Positions 46,859 through 56,230 of a DNA stretch of 64,000 nucleotides are shown piece by piece (the first letter of the stretch is position 1; every line of letters starts with the position of its first letter). The notes under the pieces were generated by a model. The model did not search any database. It saw only the letters and a program-made list of their open reading frames with translations, and was not told where the DNA came from. The stretch spans positions 2,542,001-2,606,000 of the forward strand of contig QYRS01000011.1 of the NCBI GenBank assembly GCA_006503535.1, in the 5' to 3' direction. Both the position numbers and the translations under genes were made by a program. Source of the DNA: Arthrinium phaeospermum (lineage: Eukaryota > Ascomycota > Sordariomycetes > Amphisphaeriales > Apiosporaceae).

Positions 46859-47222
46859 TGCAGTGGATGTTCTTGTACGAGGTGGTAATGCGCTGGATGA
46901 AGGGTTGGGTATCACGAGTAGGTCCTGGAAACAACGGGAGGAAACGAAAAAGAGGACGTGTGTTCCACTAGCCTTGCAAAGCACAAAGAAGCAGCGTTCA
47001 TGCCAAGAGATTTTACCGCTCAGCCCTGTCAGATTATAACCCCTGGACTAACTGTTTTTGGATGCAGACGCTGTAACTGCATTTTTGTGCTGCACCATAA
47101 TAACTAGGTACTTATATGCTGCTGACGTGATTATTTTCAAAAAAAATAAATTATGATCTTCTTATAGTCCTAACTCCTCGGATTTCTATTAAACATTAGT
47201 CTATCTTTTTCCCCCTCTTCTT
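46859..47222. other. AT-rich intergenic spacer
   Basis: A short AT-rich block (about 47080-47230, with runs such as AAAAAAAATAAATT) separates the HET-ankyrin start from the peroxidase stop. It differs from the GC-rich surroundings, and the last peroxidase exon runs into it. No repeat unit is recognisable. Confidence 0.5.
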
Positions 47223-48218
47223 TTAATATAAATAAGCAGAGCAGTCGGTCAAGTTCTTCACATTATTCCCCAGAGTCGTCATCTTGGCCATCCTACATGC
47301 CCGCCTCGCCATTAGCATCAGCATCCGATTCACACATTGGGGGGGAAAAAAGAAGGAAGGAGTGGGTAACACTCACGCCGCCACAAACGCCACCTGCCAG
47401 GCCCCCTGGCTCGCCGCGAACCGGTTCCAGGCCCGGCGGGTGCCGTTGCCCGCCGCCAGGGCGACGTCGCTGCCGAGGCTGGAGGGGGCGCGCTCGTCGC
47501 GCGTCTGGGCGTAGAAGACGGTGCTGTCGAGCCGGTCGGGCGTGGTGTCGAGCCCCAGCCCCTGCGCCAGCCGCGCCGCGCTGTGCGCCCCCACCAGCGC
47601 CACCAGCTCCTCGGCGCTGAAGCCCCGCGCGCCGAACAGCTGCAGCTGCGTCGCGTCGTCGGAATCGGCGGTGGGCATCTGCCCCGCCGCGTTGGGCTGC
47701 GTCGCGTCCGCGCGCCCGGCGAGGAACCGCAGGCGCGGGCCCCGGCAGGTCTGAATAGCCAGGGCTGAACGGGGAAGGTGACGTGTCAGCGTCTCGTCAT
47801 CTGATTGCTTCTTCTTCTTCATAGATCGGGGGAGGCCAAGAGAAGGCTACAACTCACCGGCCGCGGCCTGGATCATGTCTGCTCTGCCGACTTTGTACCT
47901 GGCGGCCTTTTCGCGGAGAAGGCCGCTGATGGAGACCAGGAGCGCGTTTTCGTCCCGGTCGAGCTCTTCCTGGAGGGTCAGCGAGCCGTCGCAGGCGCCG
48001 GGAAAACAGTCATGGAACGCAGCGCGAGTAGACGACCGTGCCTCTTCGCTGCAGCCTTTGAACAGGGCTTTGAGGTCCTTGGAGACGAGTCTCCAAGCCG
48101 GGTCGCAGCGGGTTGCCCGGCGTTGAAGGCCTGCGTCGGCATCGTTCAACTCGGCTGCTGCCGATAGGGACAGTGCCACAAGGAGATAGGCTGGCAATTT
48201 AGATAGTAACAGCTTCAT
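47223..48218 (-). CDS. Secreted class II-like fungal heme peroxidase
   Basis: A heme peroxidase of the plant/fungal/bacterial superfamily that uses H2O2 and is predicted extracellular. Three exons (47858-48218, 47377-47764, 47223-47292) join exactly to 272 aa. A signal peptide covers about residues 1-21. The distal site is STRAAFHDCFPGACDG (Arg65, His69). The proximal His181 is in ELVALVGAHSAA, preceded by LAGRADA. The short last exon encodes MAKMTTLGNN and a Cys-containing tail, the usual end of the domain. It is shorter than ligninolytic class II enzymes (about 340 aa), and I saw no Mn-binding or surface-Trp signature. It is divergent from a galactose-oxidase-type copper oxidase 714 nt away. 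That arrangement matches the alcohol oxidase/peroxidase gene pairs described in Colletotrichum and Pyricularia. Confidence 0.85.
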
Positions 48219-48932
48219 TCTGATGGGCAGTAGACGGGGTAGTTCGAGAATGGACAATCTAATCCTCTGTGGTTGCGAAGATTCTATAGTCAGGGGAATT
48301 GGGATGATGAGGGCCAATGGGATATTAAAAGGCAGTGACTACCATGTATATCATGGCCGTTAGTCATATGTGAGATCACAGCTGTGTCGTGTTGTATTGA
48401 AAAGGGGGGTCTGATCAAATATAAGATTTGGTGGCGGTTTAAATGTCGTCCGGAAAGTCTTGACTGCCTTGACCCCCTGACGCCTCGATGCGCTAAGCCG
48501 TTAAACTTTGGCATAACTACCGGAATTCAACCACGCAATTCCATCCGAGAGTCTGACCAGGGGAAACTAGAAGCCGATTTTGGATAGGGGAGGCTCTGTA
48601 GATCAGGGGACCACCGTGCTAGCGTGGCGCCGTACAACCGCTGACATCGATGCCACCGTTGTTCTAGACGAGTTCTTCTAATCTTACGTCTCCTGCCAAG
48701 GAATGATCAGGGGAGGCAGCGAAGGCCGTTAGGGGATACGAACGCCAAAAGGTTATGTGTCAAGACAGTTCTCCTTTGGGTCATGAACGAGGAAGAGGTC
48801 GCAGTGATATAAGTCGGCCCAACGCCCTTGACCAGTTGCATTGCTATTCTTCCATCCTCATCATTCACTCCTTCAACCTTCATTCCTTTAACCTTCATTC
48901 CTTTATCAGCGAAACGTATAACGTATAATACC
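48219..48932. promoter_or_regulatory. Shared bidirectional promoter region of the peroxidase/copper-oxidase pair
   Basis: This 714-nt divergent intergenic region lies between two secreted oxidative enzymes likely to be co-expressed. Just before the oxidase ATG lies a CT-rich leader with two near-identical copies of ACCTTCATTCCTTTA at about 48876-48906. No specific operator can be assigned. Confidence 0.5.
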
Positions 48933-50789
48933 ATGAAGACCTTCGAGCTCACCGTTGCAGCCACCATGGCCCTCTTGCCATCGGCCTGGGCCCAATCGGC
49001 TCCGTCTTCGGGCTGCTACCTCAACCCCAATGGCTACAGGAGCGGCTTCAGCGAGTCCTTCGACGTTCTCAACAGCGCCCAGCTGACGGCCCAGAGCTGC
49101 CAGCAGTACTGCTCCCGCTACGGCACCAAGCTCTATGCCGTGCAGAACGGCCGGTATTGTAGCTGTGGCGACACCATGCTCGCTGGCGTGACCAAGCAGA
49201 CCAACGAGCAGCTTTGCAACAGGCCGTGCGCCGGAGGCGGCAGCGGCTCCTGCGGGGGCACTCGTTATCTTAGTGTGTTCCAGAGCCTCGACACCAAGTC
49301 GATTGGTCAATGGAGCCCCCTCATCAAGTTCCCCATGGTACCGGTGGCCGTGGCTGTCTTGCCCAAGTCTGGCAAGCTGCTGGCATGGTCTTCTGGCTGG
49401 CCGTGAGTAAACCCCTTGTAGCTCAGTCAAAGGGCTCTATCTGACCTAGACAGATTCCGCTGGACGAATGCGGGAAACAAGATGACGTACACGGCCGTCT
49501 ACAACCCGGCCGACGGCAACATGAGCAGCTACGTGGTGCAGAACACGCAGCACGACATGTTCTGCCCCGGCATCAGCATGGACGCCGAGGGCCGCGTCAT
49601 CGTGACGGGGGGCTCGTCGGCGGCCAAGACCAGCATCTACGACGCCGAGCGGAACACGTGGACCTCGGCCCAGAACATGCAGATCCCCCGCGGCTACCAG
49701 GCCAGCACGCTCACGTCCGAGGGCCGGCTCTTCACCATCGGCGGCACCTTTTCCGGGGCCGGCGTGCGCAACGGCGAGCTCTACGACGGCGCCACCAACA
49801 CGTGGACCAAGCTGCCCGGCTGCCCGCTGCGGCCCATGGTGATGCAGCAGGGCATGTACCCCGACGCCCACGGCTGGCTGTTGGGCTGGAAGGACGGCTT
49901 CGTGCTGCAGGCCGGGCCCTCGCGCAACATGAACTGGTACGACACCAAGGGCGCCGGCGCGGTGCAGTCGGCCGGCACCCGCGCCCAGGACGCCGACGCC
50001 ATGTGCGGCGTCTTTGCCATGTACGACGCCGTGGCCGGCAAGGTGTTTACCTACGGCGGCGGGGCGGCCTACACGGGCCTCGGCGCGTCCACGGCGGCCC
50101 ACATCCTGACGCTGGGGGAGCCCAACACGCCCGTGGCGGCGGAGCGCGTGGGCAGCGGCCAGTACGCCCGTGGTTTTGGTAATGGCGTGGTGCTGCCCGA
50201 CGGCACCGTCTTCGTGGTGGGAGGCCAAGGCCCTGGCCCGATGGCGCTCTTCACCGACGCCAGCGCGCAGCTGGTGCCGGAGCTGTTCGACCCGGTGCGC
50301 CGCACCTTCACGCCGATGCGGGCCCACGCCGTCGCGCGCAACTACCACTCGACGGCGGTGCTCATGCCCGACGCCACCGTCTTCTCGGGCGGGGGCGGCC
50401 TGTGCGGCGAGGGCTGCGCCGCCAACCACTTCGACGGCCAGTTCTTCTCGCCGCCCTACCTGTTCCTCGCCGACGGCCGCACCCCCGCCCCGCGGCCCGA
50501 GATGGTCGCGCTGTCGGCCGAGTCGGTCCGCGCCGGCGAGTCCTACACCATCACCATGGCCCAGCCCGGCGCCTACCGCTTCAGCATGCTGCGCGTCGGC
50601 ACCTCGACCCACGCCGTCAACACGGACCAGCGCCGCATCCCCCTCGACGCGCAGGCGGCCGGCGCCGCCAGCTACCAGGTCACGGTGCCCAACGACTACG
50701 GCGTCGCGCTTCCGGGCTACTACATGGTCTTTGCCGTGGACCAGGCGGGTGTGCCCTGTGTCGCCAAGTTTATCCAGGTCGCTCTGTAG
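48933..50789 (+). CDS. WSC-domain copper radical oxidase, galactose-oxidase type (AA5_2)
   Basis: A secreted copper enzyme oxidising primary alcohols to aldehydes with release of H2O2. Two exons (48933-49402, 49454-50789) give 601 aa. A signal peptide (1-20) is followed by a WSC domain (about 27-117, eight Cys, GCYLNPNG to CGGTRYLSVF) and a kelch-type propeller plus C-terminal domain. All copper/radical residues of galactose oxidase are present: Cys194 (FCPG) and Tyr238 (RGYQ) for the thioether cofactor, Tyr454-His455 (ARNYHS) and His543 (GTSTHAVNTDQRR). The stacking Trp290 of Fusarium galactose oxidase is Phe256 here (GGTFSG). As I recall, Colletotrichum general alcohol oxidases also have Phe there, so aliphatic or aryl alcohols are likelier substrates than galactose. 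It is divergent from a heme peroxidase, which could use its H2O2 or keep it active. Confidence 0.92.
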
Positions 50790-51138
50790 TTTGGGTGACT
50801 GAGCTGGACACGACAATGGAATAGTTTGGATCCTGGCACAGCCACGACGTAAGAGCATATCTTTCTGCACATTAGCACTATAGTATTTAATATAATTACA
50901 TTTCTTTCTTTGCAGCCGCCCCTGTTCGACGGTACCCTCTGTGTTTTCCCTCCTGTGTATATTTGGTTCTCTGCATGGTAGTCTATCTTACACTTCAGGG
51001 TGGCGTCCTCATCTTCGCGGGTGTCTCCGCAGTTTCCACGCCATCAATCAAGGACCCTCGACTTCGGACTCTGCCGTTCAGGGCGTACTGCACCTCGGGG
51101 GTATATCGACTCTAGTATACACAGCCACCGGAAGGCCC
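50790..51138. other. Intergenic between convergent genes
   Basis: Shared 3' region of the copper oxidase (+) and the next gene (-). It contains an AT-rich patch near 50880-50910 suited to polyadenylation signals. No gene was seen. Confidence 0.5.
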
Positions 51139-52443
51139 TCATCTCGAGGCGGCCCCTCCCGCTGCCTTCTTGGGCCTCTTGACCCAGAACTTCTCCTTCA
51201 TTTCCTGCGAGACTAGGGGCCCGTAACCCCCTTGCGGATCGAGATCGTGCACGTCGACGCGCAACCGGGGGTACGGACGAAAGATGAGCACCGCCTGGCC
51301 GCTGGGGGCCTGTCGCACCGCCCTCTTCAGCAACTTGACGAGGCGGGGCAGCGCGTCCAAGCTCTTCGCAGTCATGGCGCGACTAGTGGGATACCATGCG
51401 TGGTCCGCCTCCAAGGGTTTGATTGTCGCCCGCTGCACCGTGTCCTGGTAGAGATCTCCCAGGACCAGGTAGCCGGTGCAGGACGCCCAGGTCTTGTCCG
51501 TCAGCTGCAAGGGGGACCACAAGTGGTGGCTGCCCTTGGACTTCATCTCGACCGTCTCGTGCTGCGGCGTCAGGTGCCCCTGCACGACCACATTGGCCGA
51601 CTCGTAGTCCCGCGCCGGGATCACCACGGGCGCCTGGTCGTCGCAGCGGCCGTACGGCTCCGCGGTCGCGTCGGCCTCGTAGTGGACGACCCACGTCAGC
51701 TGCCCCATGTTGTAGCGGAGGATGCGCCAGTGCGAGTCGCTGTGCTCCAGCCCCGCGGGGTAGGCCGACATGGCCTCCTCGAAGTGCAGGCCCACGTGGT
51801 TGGAGCCGATGGACTTGGGGCAGTGGTCCAGGACCAGAGAGTCCTGGATGACGGTGGCGTTCAAGCGGAACTGGTGCGAGTCGTTGCCACAGAACTTGAG
51901 CAGCAGCTCCACCACGTTGCGGCTGGTGACGACGTCGACGCTGTTGAACCGGCACTCGGGTCGCAGCACCCGGACCGCCTGGAACATGGTCTGTGTCGGG
52001 GCCGCCAGCGGAAGCCGGGTATTGGTCGGATACACTTCGCGGTGCAGCACCGTCTTGGCGAGCGGCACCGGCGGCTCCAGGCCAGATCGCAGCACTCGCG
52101 GGCCGCCTGGCACCATGATGGTGGCGGGGTGGTCGGGCGCTACCCAGTTGTACGATGATAGCAGCTCGACATCGCGGATGCCCAGGCCCCGAGCGGCGGA
52201 CACCTCGACCTCCCGCAAGGCTGGCCGCGCTACGGTTTTGATCCACGGGCCCAGTCCCCGTGTCAGATGCCCCGGCAGAATTTCGCGCATCGGGCCAGAC
52301 AGCTGCGAGAATGAGAATCGGGCATTGGAGGCGGCGGCGGCGGCGAGGCGAAACAAGTTATTGTTGGCGGGCTGCCAAACCGGAACAAGTCGACGTGACA
52401 GGCGAGCGTGAACCGCAATTGAAAGATGAAGAGAAAAATCCAT
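51139..52443 (-). CDS. Uncharacterised fungal protein, 434 aa
   Basis: A single exon. I recall a fungus-wide family with the pattern SYNW-x-PTIxVPGxP, then EVYPTNTRLP, then FNSVDVVTSRNVVELLLKF. It is often labelled geranylgeranyl pyrophosphate synthetase in databases, but it lacks the DDxxD motifs of prenyl synthases, so that name is probably a propagated error. Here the marks are LLSSYNWVAPDHPATIMVPG, CRFNSVDVVTSRNVVELL, GSNHVGLHFEEAMSAYP and RILRYNMGQLTWVVHYEADA. The mixed alpha/beta architecture could suit a nuclease-like or binding fold, but no catalytic residues can be claimed. The C-terminus is basic (VKRPKKAAGGAASR). An upstream in-frame ATG at 52482 would add 13 residues; 52443 gives the more natural start. 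Confidence 0.65.
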   Translation of the reverse strand: MDFSLHLSIAVHARLSRRLVPVWQPANNNLFRLAAAAASNARFSFSQLSGPMREILPGHLTRGLGPWIKTVARPALREVEVSAARGLGIRDVELLSSYNWVAPDHPATIMVPGGPRVLRSGLEPPVPLAKTVLHREVYPTNTRLPLAAPTQTMFQAVRVLRPECRFNSVDVVTSRNVVELLLKFCGNDSHQFRLNATVIQDSLVLDHCPKSIGSNHVGLHFEEAMSAYPAGLEHSDSHWRILRYNMGQLTWVVHYEADATAEPYGRCDDQAPVVIPARDYESANVVVQGHLTPQHETVEMKSKGSHHLWSPLQLTDKTWASCTGYLVLGDLYQDTVQRATIKPLEADHAWYPTSRAMTAKSLDALPRLVKLLKRAVRQAPSGQAVLIFRPYPRLRVDVHDLDPQGGYGPLVSQEMKEKFWVKRPKKAAGGAASR

Positions 52444-52969
52444 TGTACAGTAGCGGGTGTGGATGACTGCGCTAGGCCGCAATCGCTGTGGCGCCTTCAG
52501 CTGCCTAAGCCCCTCTGGTTACCAAACTGCTGGGTTGGGGACACACACACTCCTGTCATCCGTTGCGCATCGTGTCAATCGTTACAATCAGTCCAATCCA
52601 TGGAACCAAGCTATCAATTGGCATTGACCTCTTGCTCCAAACTAAGTCGTCGGCTTCCACTCAAGGCTTGCGCGGGGTGCCAGTGGGGGCACACGGGACC
52701 GCTAAGCCGGTTACACGGACAAACGTCTGTCAAAAAGAATTGTCATCTTAAGACCGAGGGCCACACACAAGGAGCTTTGTTCCAGAGAATGTGCATGCTT
52801 CAATTTTCAGGGTCTAGCTACAGAAAGCCTACCCGTTTAGCCCATCTCGCATCAGCGGGTATGCGATTCCAACGAATGTGACGTTCGCCAGTTCCCCATC
52901 GGCCAATCCGACATCAACTCAGTAACGGGGGTTCCCAATTGGTTCCAACAGCCCCAACAAACAATGCCA
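52444..52969. other. Intergenic
   Basis: This 526-nt interval follows the truncated helicase-like gene. I looked here for its missing C-terminal motifs on the minus strand and found none. Only short unsupported ORFs are present. Confidence 0.5.
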
Positions 52970-55069
52970 TTATGATGTGTCAAAAGCACCATCGTGAACC
53001 ACGCGCAAATGGCAAACAGGAGCTCCGTCCCGCTCCATTCTCTTGAGAATCGACGTGCTTCCGTGCTGTCCTGCCGCCAGAACCGATGACATCATGACCT
53101 CACCCTCTGGGTCCCCCGACAGGATACGCAGCCGGGCTTCTGGGAAGAAGGCAAGCGGTGCCAGCGCCGAGGCTTCGGTGGTGTGGCCAACGTCGTCGCT
53201 CCAGATGATTTGCGGTTCGAAGTGTTGCTTGACCTCGTCCAAGCCCGCAAGCTGCTTGGCGGCTACGGGTGTTGTTACACAGATCTGCGCATCTTCGATG
53301 ATCATCATGATGAGCTGCTTCCAGAGCTGGCGATATCGCTCGGCAAGATCATCGTCAAACATTCGGTGGTCGGTCTTGCGGAGTTCATAAATATAGCTGA
53401 GGGACAAAACAATATCGCTGTACCTGTCATCCTCACCAACACCGTTCTGATAAGCCTCTAGCTTGGCGCACGCAATCTCCGAGACAGAGTAAATTCCACC
53501 GTGGATCTTGTTCTTTGCCAAACTAATCTCGCGATACGAGTCCATGATGCGGGAAACCTCCTGGTCAAATGTGCTGGAGGGGCCCTCGCTGGGTACCGGA
53601 TCAAACACGGTCTCTTCTTCGACCAAGCCCTTGCCTGTCGCATTGGCGAGCTCGCGATCGATTGTGCTGAGACGGACCACCTTCAGTGGCAACCGGCGTC
53701 GGGTGATCACCTCGTCAAACTTTGCACACAGCTCGTCGGCCCCGGCGTCAGTGGCACTGCAGGCGAGGGCCTGGGCTTTGGTGGTCCCTTTGTCATCATC
53801 CTCATCAGCTACCAGCATTTCCTCGCAGGCCATGAGGACGGTAAGCAGGCAAACGTGCGTCTTTCCCGTACGGGCAGCGCCCACCACATTGAGCGTTGCG
53901 TACGGAAGCCACATAAGGCTCGAGAAGACGGCTTTCTGGTCTGGGTCGAGATGTTGAAATTCCTCCCACAGTGCATCGGTACGAAACACACCAGCATCGT
54001 CCACGGGGGTAATCTCATCAGCCATGGCACGACCAGCGGCTTCTTCGAGAACGGGGAACGTCTCGGCGACGACGTAGTATTGGACTTCGCGACGGAAGTC
54101 GAGCAGATAGCGACTCATGCGACCGAAATCGGACATCTTTCCTTCATGACCTTTTAACGTGGCCATCGCAGCCAGCTCCATCAACATTGTGCCATCATCC
54201 GCGGCGATGCTTGCCTGGAAGATGTCTGCTGCCTGGGTTTCTTCGTTTTCCTTGGCAAGCTGGGCGGCCATACTCGCAGTCGTGGCAAGATCGATGCCTG
54301 ATTCCATGACGGGTATATGAAAGCGGACAAATGGTGCTGGGCCAGCTTGGGCGGGCCAATGCACGTTGGGCCTTGAAAAGACTTCCTGCTCGGTGACCCT
54401 GGGTACCTGCGGGGCCGTGGCAACAAACAAAGCCGACGCGATGCGTCGAAGTGCCTTGGGCAGTTCGATTTGGGTTGCCCGCAGCGTCGGTTCTTCGCGC
54501 AGCTCGATGGGTGGATGTTTTAAGCTGTCGATGTTCCTTTCGACGAAGGACTTGATCCTGCTCCACGAGGCATCCCGCGATTCTCCTACGTCGTGAAATG
54601 GGTCACTCCGTTCTCGGTACACTTGCTCCATGGCCTCGGCAGCACCTTCCAGGAACGAACAGGTGTTGTTGTCATCGCCACTGTCAATGTAGACCTGCGA
54701 GATCCATGTCATCATCGCCGTCTTGAATCGTTCCAGGTCCGCTCGCTGGGGGCCCATGCTGTTTATTGTCCTTCGGAGACCGTTGTGGAGGAAGGACGTG
54801 ATTCGATTGATGAGTTCGCCCTCACGAAATGCGTCTCGCGCGACCTCCGGGATATCGTATCCAACGAAAACCTCGAGGTCGACGTCTTCTCTGTCGAGTG
54901 GAGGGAGGAGCTTCATGTCTTCGGCGCCCTCGATTTGTGCCATGATGAGGTACTCGGTGTAGTGGCCCTGGTACCGTGAACTCTCGACGCCAATTGCTCT
55001 GCAGATGCACGTTGACTCCTCCATGTCTGAGTCCGACTCCGTGTCTGAAAGCACGATGACGCAGAGCAA
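52970..55069 (-). CDS. SF1 helicase-like protein, truncated after motif III
   Basis: A single 699-aa open frame resembling the N-terminal half of an Upf1-type superfamily 1 helicase. A ~350-residue helical region comes first. Next come the Q motif (HLDPDQKAVFSSL), a Walker A (VVGAARTGKTHVC), and a region corresponding to motif Ib (IEDAQICVTTPVAAKQL). Motif II is degenerate: DDVGHTTEASALAPLAFF where active members have DEAGQ/S. Motif III is also degenerate: RILSGDPEGEV where a Gln-Leu is expected. The frame ends about 40 residues later, so the second RecA domain (motifs IV-VI) is absent. Motif II and III changes plus the missing domain argue against helicase activity. It could be a regulatory derivative or a decayed gene. 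The start is uncertain: Met43 (MAQIEG) is an alternative. Confidence 0.65.
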   Translation of the reverse strand: MLCVIVLSDTESDSDMEESTCICRAIGVESSRYQGHYTEYLIMAQIEGAEDMKLLPPLDREDVDLEVFVGYDIPEVARDAFREGELINRITSFLHNGLRRTINSMGPQRADLERFKTAMMTWISQVYIDSGDDNNTCSFLEGAAEAMEQVYRERSDPFHDVGESRDASWSRIKSFVERNIDSLKHPPIELREEPTLRATQIELPKALRRIASALFVATAPQVPRVTEQEVFSRPNVHWPAQAGPAPFVRFHIPVMESGIDLATTASMAAQLAKENEETQAADIFQASIAADDGTMLMELAAMATLKGHEGKMSDFGRMSRYLLDFRREVQYYVVAETFPVLEEAAGRAMADEITPVDDAGVFRTDALWEEFQHLDPDQKAVFSSLMWLPYATLNVVGAARTGKTHVCLLTVLMACEEMLVADEDDDKGTTKAQALACSATDAGADELCAKFDEVITRRRLPLKVVRLSTIDRELANATGKGLVEEETVFDPVPSEGPSSTFDQEVSRIMDSYREISLAKNKIHGGIYSVSEIACAKLEAYQNGVGEDDRYSDIVLSLSYIYELRKTDHRMFDDDLAERYRQLWKQLIMMIIEDAQICVTTPVAAKQLAGLDEVKQHFEPQIIWSDDVGHTTEASALAPLAFFPEARLRILSGDPEGEVMMSSVLAAGQHGSTSILKRMERDGAPVCHLRVVHDGAFDTS

Positions 55070-56230
55070 AGCGTATCTGGGCGTATGAAACGAAATGTGC
55101 GAAAATTCTGGGTAGCTGAAGTGTCTTTGGCAGCAGATGGTCGGAATGGGCTTGACGGCGATGGGGGCGGGTTTTTGTTTTGGACGATTTCACCTAGGTT
55201 CACACTCGAGGTGGAATCGAATTGCACACAATCCCGAGATCTTATGGGTTGCAAATAAATTGAACAGCTAAGCAGGAGAATTGATCAGAGTCATTAATGG
55301 TGGTCGCAACAGTAGGGACGCCTACCAACCTACCTGCCCAACAGCCTTACAGCCCTGTATCAATCCACCCACCAGATTAAACAAGCTGCAATTGGGCTTG
55401 GGAGGGTGCGCAGGCAATTTGAATGCCACCAATAGCCCTGATAAGGACGATCTAAGGTGGGCAGGAAATGATTGACACTTACCTGACAGCTCCTCAACAA
55501 TCGCTGTAACAATCACCCACTAGATCAAACTTGTCAGGGCGGGCATGCCGCGTTACTTAGCTAGCAAAATGCATTGTTGCAACCGCCCCCATATTCAGCA
55601 GTTCGATAGATCGCGTCAAAGGTTTTGTGACAGAGTCAGTGGCTTCTTGCCGACGAAGATGCGGACATGTTGCTGGTCCACGGCGATTGGAAATCAAGTC
55701 TCGAACGATGCCGCCTTTCGCAAGTTGCCAATTCTTCGCCACATTATGTTCATTTTGGAACTTCCTACCTGCCCTAGGCATCTGTCTCAATGCCCTCCCG
55801 TAATTGCAGCAAGCCGACGGTCAAGATGTCGGAAAAACTTCCCGCTGGTCACGTGATGGGCGATGACAAGCAGATTAAGTAGCAGCGTGTTTATAGATCC
55901 AATGTAAGCAGTTAGACTTATGGGGCTTCTAATAGCTCGATTCGGTGAAGATCAGCACACGTTCGTATGCAGTCTCTGGGCCTTACCGTTGTCTCGGGAT
56001 GTAATGGATAATACGACATCAAGGTCTCAGGCACCGTCCGGAAGTAGTATCAGGGCACCATCGCGACAGAGACAAAGGGGCATAGAGAATATGTGTTCAG
56101 TACCAATATATATATATATATATATAGCTGGTAATCTACACTGAAATGCAAAACTCCACGGGTATCCAACATGATCATGATCGCTTCAAACAATATCCAA
56201 GAAAACACTGCCACCTAGCCCAAGTCCTAA
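55070..56230. other. Intergenic
   Basis: Upstream of the helicase-like gene and downstream of the BNR protein, both on the minus strand. It contains a TA microsatellite near 56106. The ORFs at 55545-55856 (both strands) are not supported. Confidence 0.5.
56104..56127. repeat. (TA)n microsatellite
   Basis: An uninterrupted TA dinucleotide run of about 10-11 units in the 3' flank of the BNR-repeat gene. It is directly visible in the sequence. Confidence 0.9.

Noticed and set aside
49446..50870. 474-codon minus-strand frame antisense to the copper oxidase
   Set aside because: Low-complexity composition typical of the complement of a GC3-rich gene; the sense strand has full catalytic motifs.
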